A DNA stretch of 64,000 nt from Acridotheres tristis (Eukaryota > Chordata > Aves > Passeriformes > Sturnidae). The stretch covers positions 12,776,216 through 12,840,215 of the forward strand of contig CM072888.1 in NCBI GenBank assembly GCA_037013685.1. Reading direction: 5' to 3'. A program made the translations under genes and the position numbers. Below are positions 27,101 to 40,357 of this stretch, piece by piece. Under the pieces are notes generated by a model. The model made no database searches and was not told the DNA's origin. It was given only the letters and a program-made list of their open reading frames with translations. Each line of letters starts with the position of its first letter. The first letter of the stretch is position 1.

Positions 27101-30100
27101 AATTTCTCAAGAAAATGATTGACAGCCTACTGCTATGAGTTCTCCTTGCTTGTTTTTTTTTAAGTAGTCGTGGCAAGACATCTACGGGCATTTCCATTAC
27201 AGTAATACTGGGGAATTTTTTTTCTTTTTCTCAGTTTTTCCTCTTACCTTTTACCCTAGGGGGAGAGATTTCATATACTGATTTATGTTGAGTGTATCTG
27301 CTAGTAAAAAAAGAGCATTAACTACTAAAATTTTTCACTTACCTCAACCTCTTTCTACCAGTTCTGCTGACCATCACCTTTTCATATTGAGAGGTTCTAA
27401 CACGGGAAAGAGATGTGTTTCAGCACAGCTGTTCCCCTTTTCATTAGCAAGGATGATGCAGGATTTTCCCTTCAGTGCAGGAGCAAGTCAGGAGCAAAGT
27501 AGCCCATCATGTAACCTCTGCACAGGCCTATGTCTTCATACAAAGCATTTCTGTGCTAACTTGGTTTTGAAGAAGTATTTCTAAAAAATGGGAAAATATT
27601 TCTGAAGAAAATATTTCTAAAAAAAACCCTCCAAGTACCTAATACCTTATTGTAAAGATATATCTGACAAAAGCTTTTCTTTTTCAGTTTGTGAAATCGT
27701 GTCTTCCTAGGGAGAATTTGACAAAAAGATGGACAGAAATTTTCTGTCTGAAATTCTGAGATACTGTGGATACTCAATACTTCCCAGTGGAATTCAGTAT
27801 ATCCTCCAGCTGGCCTGTTCAAGTAAGTGGTTTCTTGTAAATGCTTTACAATGGTACAAAATTTCACCTGCAGGTGCTGCAGGCTTTGGGCTTTTTCCTT
27901 GTTTTTTTTTTTTCTTCCTTTTCCTTTCATAGAAAGGAAGGAAGAAGTATACTTAGAAGTATAGTCAGGACAAACCTTACCTGATGTTGATGATTTTTTT
28001 TTTCAAAATTGAGCATTTTATTGTTATACTTGAAATATAGTACATATTTTCAGAATTCCACTGTGTCTAAGAATGCTGGAATATAATCCCATACTATTTT
28101 AGAAATATCCTTAAGAGGGTGCAGAGCAATTGTGTGGCAGGTCTGCACTTGCAGATGTCTCCAGGCGAACACTGGAGTACACTCAGTGGTGTTTGTGGGG
28201 TTTGACTTCCAGCACCCTGGAACAGCTCAGTGCAGGGAACTTTTAGAAACATTTGGAGATGAAAACATTCTTAGATGGCTGTTTGTAAATAAAGCAGGAT
28301 GTGGGAAATGCCACTGGCAGCCTCTCCTGTAGCACACTTTATTAGCCCCTTTTTGGGCTGTAGTGGCACACGTGGGTGTTGTGAACCAGCACCAGTCTAA
28401 ACACGGGCTGTCCTAACTTTGGCAGTCACAACTGGGGGATTCTTGTAGACAGGGTCCTTCTTTGGAGTTTATGGTTAATTTTATGCATTAGCAGCTCCAA
28501 ATAATGCTTTTGAAGTCCAATTTTATTTAGTCAGAGAAACCCACACGTAACTGATGCTTTTGATTTGCTAACAACTTACTTCTGGTTTCTCTTGATCATA
28601 ATTTTTGGCCTGCCTTGTCGCAGAGATCGTTCTTTCCAAGCTGCACCTTTGAGAAGGTGGTGTCTTTGAGTGTCTCACCATACATGGGACTTGCTTGCCA
28701 GTGTTGGCTCCTGGTAAATGCCATCAGTTTCTCAAGGAAAACCACCTATCACGTGTCATTTAGGTCACATTCCTAAGACAGTGTGAATAAGACCAGGTAT
28801 TTTTAGTCATTTGCTCAGTCCCCATCACTATGGTAACAGGAGACTTTGTGACTGTGAGACAGATTTTTTTCTTATATCCTAGATTTGGGAGACTATTGCT
28901 ACTTTCCACTGTGTTCACAGACACACCAGGAAATGTTCATGCTTCCCTAGTCATTATTTAATTTATTTAGAGTCTCTTAAGTGTGAAGTGCTATCAAGAC
29001 TTGTTCGGCCATTTGAGGCAGTGTAGGCTTCTAATGCATTTTGATTTTAAAACTCTTCTAAATTGTGAACATGTAAATGATGAATAATTGCTAAAACATG
29101 GAAATGTGCCTGAGTCTAAAGGGCACCCATAAAGTGATTTTTAACATGGAAGTATTTTGAATAAATTCCACTTATCTGAAAAGTGCCTCTCTTCCTCAAT
29201 TTTATAATATAGATTACATTATTTCTGAAGATAAGTTATGAGCAGAGTGAAACCTTGCTAAATTGCTTGGGAGAGACACTGCAACTGGTTGGATGTTTGA
29301 ATTCTCTGAATATACTGATTTGATGCAACCATATTCTGATGCAAAAGCATTCCATAGCATCAGTCTGCCTATTCAGGAGTGGCAAGATAAGAGAAGAGGA
29401 AGTTTATGTGTCTGGGCAGAATGGTGGAGAGATATACTGAGAGTTACTGAACTTTTTCAGGTTAACATTGCATCCTGCATGGCTGTGGACTGATCCATGG
29501 AAGATTAAAACAACAAAAGGGAGCATGTGGCTCCCTTTAGTAAGCACAGGTCCAAAAAACCCCTTCAGATCTCTTGAAAATTTTCCCATCTCTTTTTACT
29601 CTTACTGGTTTTGCTGTTGGGTTTTGGTTGCTGTTGTTATTGTTTGTTTCCTTTTTTTAATTGAAGGTAGACAACATTGATAAAGCATTACTCAGATGTA
29701 AATGTCCTGTTGATTCTCCATTTTCAGTCATGAATGAGTACTGTCTTTGACTAACAATGATTTAGACAGGAAAAGCTTGAAGATTTTTAATTTTACATAT
29801 TCTCTTGTGAATTTTAATTCTATCAGTACCATTCTTAATTACAAAAGGATCTGCTTATTTTTAATAAAGGTTAGACACCGAAGGTAGTAAAATTATCAGA
29901 ATAAAACCAAAGTATTTGTAGCAAAATGCTGATGTTCACCATTACATAAAAAAGATCTTGCTGTCAAAATAGGAAAGAAGACTATATGTTATAAAATACC
30001 TTTAAATGTGCATTAAAAAAATAGGTGGGATTAAAAAAGAGAGAATATCTGATACTGTACTCAGCACACAGTTTTGAGCCTCTGTGTCTGTACAAGCAGA

Positions 30101-33100
30101 GCTGGTACAACAATTTGACCAGACTATAGTAATGGCACTGTCAGGAACTGAAGAGGAGGATGATACTTGGAGTGGACTCAGGAGTCCTGAAAGGAAGCTT
30201 ACACAGACAAACATATTTGTGATTTCCATATGAAATCTGCTTTTCAGCTTTTGGGAAACCTAGGGAACTTCCTTTAGGTGGGATGAATGTAACCACAGAT
30301 GATTCTCTAGATGTATCTGTACATAACCTGTTCCCCACAGTGTAAGGGAAAATCAGTGACTGTGTTACTCCCTAACACATTGCTGGCCGAGGAGTTAGGA
30401 ACTGCCTAGAAATAACTCAATGAATTTCCATCAGTAGTGAGGTTTAGTTTTTGGTTTTTTTTGTGAAAAAGCCAATTAAAATTAAGGTTGTAGTGCAGTG
30501 ATTTTGAGATTTCATACACAAGTAATGATGCTATTTCATCATATTTCAAGCCAATTTGTGCTGCTACACCATTCTGCTGTTGAAAAGCAGAATGCCATGC
30601 ACTACTTAGTCAAGAGAAAGCCTCAGTGCAGCACTGCTGTACTTTGTTTGAATATAACAGGAAAAAATAGAGGTAATGAACCAATCAATTTTGGCCAAAT
30701 TCGTTGAAGCATCCACTGACATCATAGCTAATTGTCATGAAAAATATTTCTTTAAAATTTTTTGGGGGGGAAAGCAGTATTGTAGCCTATGTTTAAGCAC
30801 ACTTTTTTTTTCTTTCCTCTAGTTGATTCAAAGTGCTGCATGTTCTATTCAGGTAAACCTTTACATTGAGTTCAGAGGAACCATGCATGGCTGGAGGTTA
30901 GGTACTGGGAATGCTACTTATTTTGCTTCTATATTTGCTGAAGAGTCCAGCCCCAGTGCTTTGGTATTTGCTGTATTCTGCAGTCACTGAAATTACTACT
31001 ATTAATGATGGTTGGGACTGGATTGGGGAAATAGTTGTAGCTGTTTATATGTTGTGAAGGGGAACTGTTCACTGTTGCAGCATCCTGATATTTGGATTGT
31101 TTTCAAATAATATATAAACACAGGAAGGATTTTCTCTGCAATTGGCCCTTCGGAGTTGTCTCTACTAAAATCCATATTTTTTTCATCTTTGTGTTTGTGA
31201 TCTTGATAACTAGTCCTGTGTTTACACGAAATATCTTGTGTTTAGGCTAAGAATATGCAAAATTGCAGAGAATTTGAATCATTGCCTTTAAGCCATCTCA
31301 ATTTATGTTGGCCTTACCTCATTGTAGGTTTTCCTGTATTTGCAGGGAGGCAGTAAACCATCTCTTCATTTAAGCACAGAAAAGCCTAGATTTTTCATTT
31401 ATTTAAATTTCCACACATATTAATGAGAGGCAAGGTTTTTTTATTGGACGTTTTAGGTTGCAGGGTGATCTGCCTTGAACTAAAAAACAAATGAGAGTGC
31501 AAAGCAATGATCTTTAAGAGACATCCCAAAGCAATGTATCCTCATTAGAGTCAATGCCAATTCCCTCTCAAGCTGCAGACAGGCAGGGGAGATGCAGGAG
31601 GTCCCTGGGATTTGGTTCTTCGCATGAAGCTAACAGAGGATATTGGAGCAGTCCCTTGTCACAGCCTGTGGTTCAGGGCTTGTCTCATGCTGAACCTTCA
31701 GCAGTTTTCAGCTCCACTGGCAATTCCATGATAGCTGGTGCTTGTTGCTGGGACTTATGGAGAGTTCTCATGGTTTTGGAGGTTCAGCTCAGAAGTGGCA
31801 CTGGCTGACTGCAGCTCTCACCAATGCACCCTGCAGTTATTTTCTCTCTCAGCTCTTCCTTACTGTGGTTTACATGTGTAACTATGCATAAATTGTTAAA
31901 TAAACAACACCTAGCAGCAATTTCTGTTCCAGTCATGCCAGAAAAGCCTTATTTATAGAGCAGGACCCCTCTGTGTTGAGTACCCTGCACATTCTGAAGA
32001 AAAATGTGCTTCCTGCATCACTGGCAGAAAATTGCCTCCTAAAACTGTTTATTTTTCATTAAACAGTCTTAAAGGACAAGCAGCAGAAAGCTGTGCATAC
32101 TGTAGCAGGAACAAAGATGTAATAGCCCTCATGCATCTGGCAGAACACTATACTCAGGAGTTTTGCCCACTGTACTGTTGTTTAATAATGTTCTCCACAC
32201 CTATGCACTAATGAGCCCTGAGGGAGATGAAGGTTATCCTTATGACCATTTAAGTCAAATATAACAACAAGAAATTTAAATTCCACTGTGTAAGAACTCT
32301 GCAAGAGAGCTAGTGATAATGAATAGATGCATTAATAAAATGTCTTAATGGAGCTATTGTAAAGCTTTGCATTTCCTTCATAATGGTTTCTGGATCAAGG
32401 CTAAATGCAAATCTATCTAATGATTCCTTCAGGTCTTTAAGACTGTGGGTCATTCACTGTCGACTGCAGCAAAAGGAAATAAAATACACAGAGTACACCC
32501 TTCTCCTTGACTGCTGATCCTCTCTCGAAAGAATTACAGATTAATCTGGGTTTAAAAGGTTAAAGAACTCCCACAACATCTGGAATGTTTGTCAACAAGC
32601 ATGCAAGAATCCCTGCTGGATGCAAAAGCTGTCTAATCAATGCTTGTTTTAACCTTCCACGTATATACAAAGAAAAGCCTGTGCTTCTCTTTTTGTTGTT
32701 TCCTTTTTAAAGCAAGATAGAATTCCTGCTTAAACACTCAATTTGCTAGAGTATTTTGCTCTTAGCATATGATCACTATGCTCCTCCTGGGGGTGGCAAA
32801 TAGAAACAGAAAATGCAATTTGGGTTACCTAGACAGGCCAGAGTACCCTAGTCCAGCCACCAAATATGGTTAAAATGCTATTTCTTTTTGACAATAATAA
32901 TATTCCAAAGCATCATTATGGCTTTATTAAGATATTTCAATAATAAGTTGAGAACTAAACAAAATAAATATCCTACTTAGGTGATGAAGAGAATTTATTC
33001 AGGTCTGTTCATATTTTGTATCACATTTAGAATTAATCTGAAAATCTGCATAAGAACAACCACCTGAAAAGACAACTTCCTCCTTAAGATTTTCCTTTTG

Positions 33101-33182
33101 CTACAGTATCTATAGAACAGTTGACAACAGCTGAAGTAGCAGTGGGCTGACACTTCTGCCTGTCATCCAGGCTGATGCTGTC
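24163..33182. other. Unique AT-rich DNA, no gene seen
   Basis: Nine kilobases with no recognised gene or interspersed element. Homopolymers occur at 26006-26021 (A16) and 26625-26641 (T17). A short imperfect tandem of TATTTCTAAAAAA-like units lies at 27569-27625. It explains the repetitive end of the 124-codon minus frame at 27556-27930, whose lysine-rich start comes from a T-rich tract. Slightly GC-richer patches at about 28130-28450 and 31550-31850 hold only short frames. The stretch at about 32200-32680 is free of simple repeats and is listed as a candidate conserved non-coding element. Confidence 0.6.
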
Positions 33183-33203
33183 TTTTTTTTTTTTTTTTTT
33201 TTT
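33183..33203. repeat. Poly(T) tract (21)
   Basis: Twenty-one consecutive T residues just before a SINE-like remnant on the plus strand. It could be the poly(A) tail of a minus-strand retroposed sequence, but no such sequence is recognised on its left. Confidence 0.9.
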
Positions 33204-33249
33204 GTCATTCTCTTGTGCTGTCTCTTCCTGCTATACCTAACCTATAAAA

Positions 33250-33355
33250 TCTTGGACTGGCTTTTTGTTCCAACTGGGTTAGAATCTGGCACTGAGGGTC
33301 TTGTTCTGTGCCTAGGGCTCCTAAGCACTATCCTTACACTTATAAATTGTACAAT
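33250..33355 (+). mobile_element. Possible ancient amniote SINE (MIR-type) 3' tail
   Basis: The sequence follows the order TCTTGGACTG, then TTTTTGTTCC, then TCTGGCACTGAGGGTCTTG, then GGGCTCCTAAGCACTATCC and an A/T-rich end. This parallels the tail of an old amniote SINE group in which 'TTGGACTGTAA', 'GCCTAGCACAATGGGGTC' and 'GGGGCTCCTAGGCGCTACC' occur in that order. The match is from memory and the copy is heavily diverged. Confidence 0.4.
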
Positions 33356-33867
33356 TAATGGTGCAGTGTCAAATCTGCTCTAAAGAAAGATGGGGAAGAT
33401 TTAAATTTAAAGGGTGGATCTTCTCTACACCTGGGGTATGTATCTTTACATTTGACTTTTCTATTTGAGTTCTCTATGCCAACTGAGTCTCCCAATGCCC
33501 AAATACAAGGAGAGTGATTCCTACCACAGAGAATCCAGTGGCAGGTTGTGAGTGGGAAGCATGGGAGGCTTCCAGTACTTATCCATCAGTGTATGGCCAG
33601 TAGTAAAAACAGAGCAGTTTTCTTCTGGGACCATATGACTGAATATCAGGGAGAAAGGGCCTCCCTTGGACCAGCATTTTTCATTACAAGGGATTATCTC
33701 GAATCTGTGGGGTGTAACCTCTTTACTGAATCTTAGGATTTTTTTTCCCCTCCTCTTTCCAATGACACTGCAATTAGGTGGCTTGATCAAATTTCCTGTC
33801 TTGTCCTTTAGCCATTAGGCCTTTCCCAAGCCCAAAAGGAGATTTCTCATTCTCAACGTTTCAGCAC

Positions 33868-34168
33868 TTGAAGGAATCTACAAGAAAGATGGGGACAAAC
33901 TTTGTACCAGCCCTATTGTGCCAGGACAAGGAGTAATGGCTTTAAACTGAAAGAGGGTTAATTTACATTAAATACAATGAAGAAGCTCTTTTTACAATGA
34001 AGGTGGCGAAACACTGGAATGGGTTGCCCAGAGAGGTGGTGGATACCCCATCCCTGGAAACACCCAAGATCAGGTTGGTTGAGTCACTACATGACTTAAT
34101 CCAGTTGGAGATGACCCTTTAAAAGTCCCTTCCAACACAAACTATTCCACCAGTCTACATTTTATGAT
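33868..34168 (+). mobile_element. CR1 LINE, 5'-truncated 3' end
   Basis: Characteristic avian CR1 3' sequence in order: CAAGAAAGATGGGGACAAAC, GGACAAGGAGTAATGG, TTTAAACTGAAAGAGGG, ACACTGGAATGGGTTGCCCA, GAGGTGGTGGATACCCC and GTCCCTTCCAACACAAACTA, ending in a degenerate ATTTTATGATT tail. Only the last 300 bp or so of the element is present, which is normal for CR1, whose copies are usually 5'-truncated. It contains no intact coding sequence. The many changes from the usual sequence make it an old, fixed copy. Confidence 0.92.
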
Positions 34169-34579
34169 TTACCATGCTCCATCCTTTTCCACCTGGCAGT
34201 TTGTGTTTTCATTAATGTCCCTACAGAGACTTTGTATTTTTATATAAGCATTAGTGTCTGAGTTTGCTAATATATTTCGTGCAATAGTAAGTGCAGTTCA
34301 TTCCCTTGATATGATAATGCACACATATAACAGCTTTTAAAGGAATAAGTAAATTAGCATGTGTGCCAGGCTGAAATGGTTAACAAATAAGTATAAGGCT
34401 GCTTTGTCTATTTTGCATTTGAATTCCACCTGTGTCTTAATGCCACTGGCTTTTAAAACTTGTTTTCATGTAAATTTTGACTTTAGTCCCTTAATTGGAG
34501 GAACTGCTCTTTAGGGCTCACCAGAGCTGATAGAACAAGTTCATCACTTCACATACTTGAATAGCAGCATATCAGTTAA

Positions 34580-35030
34580 AACACCTTGGATGACACTTGC
34601 TCTTTTGTCTTGGATGACACAACAAAGGATGACACTTGTTCTTTTTGCAGTTGTGTTGTTGACTGATCTTCTGATGGTTGCTCTCTATAGCACTAATCTT
34701 TCCTGCTGCCTAGACAGTTTTCCCCATTTTTGAGCATTTGATTATTTATTTCCAAGTTTACTACTTTGCACTTGTCTTTATTGAATTTCCTCTTATTGAC
34801 TTTGGGCCATTTTCCCAATTTATCAAGACAATATTGAGTTTGACTGCTCTCTTGTAAAGTGCTTGTAAGTGCTTCCAGCATGGTGTCACCTACAAGCTCT
34901 ATAAAGTGACTTCTCCATTCCATTATCTTAGTAGTCATTAATGAAAATATTGAAGAGAACCGGACTTAGGACAGACCTCTCTGAGACCTCACTTTATATT
35001 TCACCTCAGTTTTGACAGGAAAGTATTTAT
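34580..35030 (-). mobile_element. CR1 LINE ORF2 fragment (reverse transcriptase, decayed)
   Basis: On the minus strand the translation shows LFNIFIND at about 34945-34970, then in another frame IELVGDTML, then KLGKWPKVNKRKFNKDKCKV at about 34755-34815. These correspond in order to the reverse transcriptase palm segments of CR1-type LINEs: LFNIFINDL, the F-A-D-D catalytic box and FNxDKCKV. An 81-codon frame is open at 34693-34938. The copy is dead. A stop codon and frame change separate LFNIFIND from the catalytic box, and the box reads V-G-D where A-D-D is expected, so one of the paired catalytic aspartates is lost. Diverged similarity continues to about 34600. It lies opposite in orientation to the CR1 copy at 33868-34168, so the two are separate insertions. 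Confidence 0.85.
34588..34646. repeat. Short internal triplication GGATGACAC
   Basis: GGATGACACTTGCTCTTTT (34588-34606), GGATGACAC (34612-34620) and GGATGACACTTGTTCTTTTT (34627-34646) occur within 60 bp, inside or at the edge of the decayed CR1 fragment. It looks like a local slippage duplication after insertion. Confidence 0.8.
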
Positions 35031-35756
35031 CTACCCTTTAAGTAGGATATTTTGATCCATAGCGAGAAAGAATGAGTATGCAGAAAATATGAGCTTAAAG
35101 ATTTGGTAGCTGTTAAGAGATTCACAAATTCCAGAGTAGAATAGCAGCATGTGGGAGAGAAATTAAATGATCAGAATTTATTGCTACAAATATATCTTTT
35201 ACATGTTTCAAGAAAGTTTATTCTTCAATAGTATGCTGAAAGATTTATCATTGAAGTATTCTTGGTCAGAAAGATATATGTTATGTTTCAAAAGTTTGAA
35301 GAACTTGCTGGCTGTAAAGAGATGGACCATACAAATTGATTCAACTACCACACATATTAAAATATGTAGCGTCATACTCATATTTTGTATTTCAGTATAT
35401 GCACAGTACCATGCATCTACACAGGTACGTGGATATGTATTTCTAGTACATATAGAAGTTGAAAAATTGCATAATATATCTTGAAATTTAAAAAAAAATT
35501 ATCCAATGAAAGAAATCCCTTGTTACACAGCAAGAAATGTGAATAATCACGAGTTCCCATACTCAAAGATGTCTTGACAGGGCAATAAACGTGAAGAATT
35601 GAAACATCTTCCTGGATAACTATGAACAGAGGATCATTCTAATACCCAGTTGATGTATTACTCTATGGATTATTATAGAGTGTCATCTCTTTTTCAGCAA
35701 CTTTTAGCAATACTTTAAAAGTGCAATGATATTTCCTATACTATGTTGTAGACAAG
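35031..35756. other. AT-rich spacer, no gene seen
   Basis: No recognisable element. The frame at 35167-35484 plus (105 codons) is very AT-rich, rich in I, Y and K codons, and has no family features. Treated as chance. Confidence 0.65.
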
Positions 35757-35850
35757 CATATATTATTCTCATTTCTTAAATGGAGAAATAAAGAACAGTT
35801 GAAGTTATTTGACTCTGATTGTATACTGAATTGGTGCTATAAATTTAGGC
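35757..35850 (-). mobile_element. Possible MIR-like SINE remnant
   Basis: ATTATTCTCATTTCTTAAAT, GGAGAAATAAAGAACAGTTG and AAGTTATTTGACTCTGATTG follow the order seen in the reverse strand of MIR-type SINEs (CTCATTTTACAGATGGGGAA, CTGAGGCACAGAGAGGTTAA, GTGACTTGCCCAAGGTCAC). Only about 90 bp and much diverged, so this is a tentative call. Confidence 0.35.
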
Positions 35851-38800
35851 TGAATTATTTAAAATTGAATTCAAAGTGGTTCTTATGCCCATACTGAACA
35901 AATAGGTGCTTTCTAGGGGGCAGCTGATTTTTTAAATGTCTTTTACACGTGTTCACATATACACTCATGCTTAGCCCTTTCCTCCAGGAACTTACCCAAC
36001 ACACACGTTCTCAACTTCTTCTTGCCTCTTGAGACAGATGCTGCTCAAAAAAAAGATCCTTGAATTCTTTCTTGCAATAGGTAATATATGCAAGAGATTA
36101 ATTAAGATAAAAGGGTTTTTCAACAAAATCCGACTTGCTTTTTCTGAAGCAAAATATTTGCCAGAGTAGAAAATTTACCCAAATTCTTTAATATAATCCT
36201 AAAATATTAAAATTTTGGGTTTTTTCTCTGTTAGATTCTGATAATTTGACTCATTTTAGTCAAATTGCACTCCATCAGTAATAAAACTTTCAACTTTTCA
36301 TCAGAGTTAGAAAAGCGGGAGCACATGGTCTAGGCCCACTTAAAATTACTTTGCTAATTATGCTATAACACAAATTTATTTTTTTTTTCAGTTGAAGGAA
36401 GTGGCAAAAAAAACTCCTTCATGCTGTAAAATGGAAAAACTAATATTTGTAATGAAGTGTTTTTAACTGTAAAATTTGTCTATACAACTTTATATTTAAA
36501 ATTACAGGGTTGTTATATGCTATCATCTTGACAGTTTGTTTGTAATATTTTCTTACATTTCTCCTTACTTCAGCAAAGGGAGTCTTTGCTTTATGCTGCT
36601 ACCTCAGTTATTTGAGTAACAACATTTTGTTATTTTAAATGTCCTGTCACACATTCATTTAATCCATCGCTGTAGTTAAAGTTCTCTTAAGTATATGGCA
36701 TAAAATTAATCAATCATTTGATTTGCATAGTTATGCTTCTTTTTTTTTTTGTGCTACAGCCCTCCATAAAGCTGTTAATTCACCTTTCAAAGTCAAACAA
36801 AACCCCAACTTCTATAGCAAATTCATGTGCAAAGTCATCAAATCAACCATTTGGGATATCAGCAGTTGATTTCCATTTAAACCATTTCCTTTAAGCTCAT
36901 GTCCAGGAGAATATTTTATGGGTTAAGATTCTGCCTCTTCCACATCTGATTTAATAATGATACAGCTACAAAAAAATCTAATTAGGGTGCCCTATAGTTA
37001 CATGAATTCTATAATTTAAGCATTCTGTGTATCAAGACTTATCAAGAGCTACTTTTCCTTTTGGACTATGATAATTTTGCATTCTGTTGTAGTAACTCTA
37101 TATGAAGTAGTATTATTTCATCTAGGAAATAATTATTCCTTCTTCCTCTAAATTATGTTTTGCATTCTATTCAGCAGGGGGACTGAATATTTTTCTTGTT
37201 ATCAAATGTTACATCTGCTGGATCAAAATAAACATATAATATTGTCTTTATAACTCTCCTAGAGAATTACCAGTCCTTCCACCAGTGTGGGATTTGGCCA
37301 TCAGAGTTTGTGTTTTTCCTAAGAAAGCAGACTTGGCTGTCAGTTTTGATGATGAGTAACTTCTAGGTTTTCTATTATTTGTTTTGCTGGTCTCAGTTCT
37401 GCTACTCTATCTGAAAATGAGTTTTAGTGTACGCTAATTTTCTCTGTCACCCAGCAAGAAGGGGACATCTCTCACTGTGACCATCATTGCTGGAGTTTTC
37501 TCCTCTGGGTCATGGATTATTATTCTAATTTCTCTAAGTTGTGCTTAAAGTTGCATATCTGTGGTAATTTCTTTTGAATCTATTTGAAACTACACCCAGA
37601 GCATTGGATGCCTTTGTGATAACCATCTAACTTCTTGAAACAAAATCTCTAGAACAGATGTGGAAGATAAGATCCAAGATGTCTCTCTGCTGTAGCTCAA
37701 GACAGCATCTAATAAATCTCTATGTGGTAGATGACTCAATACTGTAGAATATCCATCAATAGCCTGCATTTCCTTAAAGTCACCAACACTATAGGCTAGA
37801 AACTGCAGTTAATATAATTTTGCCATTTAAAAAGCTATGAAGAATGGTAGGTTTCTGCATTTGTATATCAATAAACATTTATTGTTAAATGAAAGAGAAG
37901 ATGTTGTTTCCTGTATCCTAATCATCCTAGTTTCTTATCCAAGAACATGCAATAGTGGCTGTAGCTCTTTGTTAGAAAACATTCCAAACTAAAAGATTAA
38001 GTCCCAAATAGATATTTCCTTTGAAATGTTATTATCTTCTAAATATACAGACAGGCACTTGCTTGTAGTGTTTAAACCAGAGGCCAGTGACACCAATAGA
38101 AAAACTGATTTGAATTAAGCTCATCACTCCAAATAATTGTCTTGGTCATAGGATTAGAGACATGAGAGCAACTTTGATTTAAGTGTTGGCATAATGCTGT
38201 CACACTGAGGTAAATATTTGTGTGAAAGTAATTAAATAATGACTTCAGTCACTTATATCTCCGTTTTGAAACAGTTCGTGATTGAGTCTCTGCAAAAATA
38301 AGGTTGAAAGTTTTATACTAAAAGAATGAATAGAGTTAGTAAATCTGCTTTTGCTATTTGGTTTTCCAGTAGTGGAAGGCTATTTGAATATAACAGAAAG
38401 GTCTAGTTAAAATCTTAATAATTTGCAATTAAATGTTTTATTAATATCTGTATCCTAAAAAAAGAAAAAGAGGACCATGTGTATTACACAGATTCAGTTA
38501 TGCTCCACTCCATTAGATTCTGTAGAAAAAATTGCAGTAAAGACCCTGAAAAATTATTGTATCTTATGAAGTTTTGTAATTTTCATCCATATTTCTAGGT
38601 CAAAGAGAAAAATGGCAATCTATAACAAGAAAGTATTTTGGCAATATTCTGTTTTATTGGTTGTTTGAGCACTGCCTTTTCCGGAACTTCTGTAAAAGTG
38701 CTGGGGGGAAAAGAAAGAAAGAAAGAAAGAAAATAAAGGTGCTGTTACATTGGTTCTCCCTTTCCCTTGAATATGGAGTATTTTGAGCAATACACCATGC

Positions 38801-40357
38801 AAGGGAAATCTGCATCTACATTTTCTATTTTTAGATATATTGTCAGTGATACCTTAAAGCAATAGATCAGGAAATGTACTGGCCACAGATATAATTATAG
38901 AAATGACAGGGAAAGGGTAAAATGTAGAAAATGGAGATAACTACCTAAAATTGTCTGAATATCAGTCCTAGCAAGTAAATAGATTTTGTGGTACAAGATG
39001 CACAAAAGTTCAATTTAGAACAATACGAAATTCTTTTATTCTTTCAAGTTCAGCCCACATATAATTAAAACTTCCCAAGCACTATCACCTGCAGGAAATT
39101 TCATCAAATTGTGAAAAATTTGGCATAGAACTTATCTTCTGACAGTTTCAAGTATAGAAATTTCTTTACATTTAGGCGATCACTTTTCATAACCTTGGTT
39201 TTGTCAAATACAAACATGCATTTATTTATAATTTCTCTTCAGACTTTACCATAGCCTACACAAATTTGAAGGCATACAGTTATTATCTCTTGACCCCAAG
39301 AATACCAGATGTGCTTGTCTGTATATCTCACTTACTATGTGGTAGAGCAAGCACACAGAATTTCTGTACCTCGCAGGTGTAACTCCTCCTTCCCTTCAAA
39401 CGAACAGAAAGTTGGAGTATATAACTGCTTAAAAGTTCACAAAAAGTAATGGAACATGGTTCTTGGTGGATAAACTGAGATGAAATAAAATGTGTAATAG
39501 CTGTTTTCCTGACAGAGCCTTTGTCTGTTGGCTTAGGAGAGGCAGCTCATCTTTGTTTCCCATTTACCTCTTCTCCAAAGTGTGATATCTCCTAGAAAAA
39601 ATACACTTCAACTTGCACAGTTTTCAAAATACTATACACTATATTAACTACAGATAGGTAGAAGTGGCTTAATTGCTGAAAGCTGTTCAATCTTTCAAGC
39701 TATCAAAATGCCCTTTGTAGAATATGGGGAAGTTTGGACAGTTTTACTGCACATTAAATACAAAGTCATATTTTAAGGTATATGCCAGGGCCAGCATCAG
39801 ACCTTCCTGTCTTCAAAAGCAGTGTCAAAGTTCTCGTTAGCTGATAATGGATGATTAGGGAATAACCTGGGAGACTGGGACTGAACTCCCCTATGCCATC
39901 TATGTGTTCCCCATCACCCTGCTGTCCTCAGTTAATATTACATGTGAGATGAGGTCAATATACACAAAGTAACAGCTGAAACTTTGAAATTCTGGTGTCT
40001 TTTGTTGGTTTGTGTCACAACCTGAGTGTTACTTAAACATCTATTTTTTTCATTTAATACTGGGTAATGCTCTGGAGGCCTCTATAAAACAGCTAATGTT
40101 CCCTTTGGCATCGAAATCCACTTACCTTAACTGACTTCTGTTATACTTCAACCTGATTCTCAGAGTCACAATGGTAATATTCATTTTAATGTCCCAATAG
40201 ACTCTTAGTATTCATCAAATATTTGATTTACATTTCTAATAAGGCTTATGGAATGCAGAGACATGAAACCCATACTCTGCCATGATTCTAACTACTGTCT
40301 CTTTCATTAACACTGCGAATTATTTCTCCAAAATAATTAAAATCTGTAATTGAATAT
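35851..40357. other. Unique AT-rich DNA, no gene seen
   Basis: No gene or clear interspersed repeat. A 9-bp inverted repeat with a 6-nt loop lies at 36243-36266 (AATTTGACT / AGTCAAATT) and includes an AP-1-like TGACTCA. (GAAA)5 occurs at 38713-38732. A weak MIR-like string lies at about 39920-39965 (CCTCAGTT, then TGTGAGATGAGG) and is too short to call. Confidence 0.65.
38713..38732. repeat. (GAAA)5 simple repeat
   Basis: Five GAAA units following a G6 and A4 run. An ordinary purine tetranucleotide repeat. Confidence 0.9.

Noticed and set aside
27556..27930. 124-codon minus-strand frame with ATG
   Set aside because: The lysine-rich start is a translated T-rich tract and the end is a short tandem repeat, so it is composition-driven.
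39920..39970. Weak MIR-like string
   Set aside because: Only about 45 bp with broken similarity, not distinguishable from chance.
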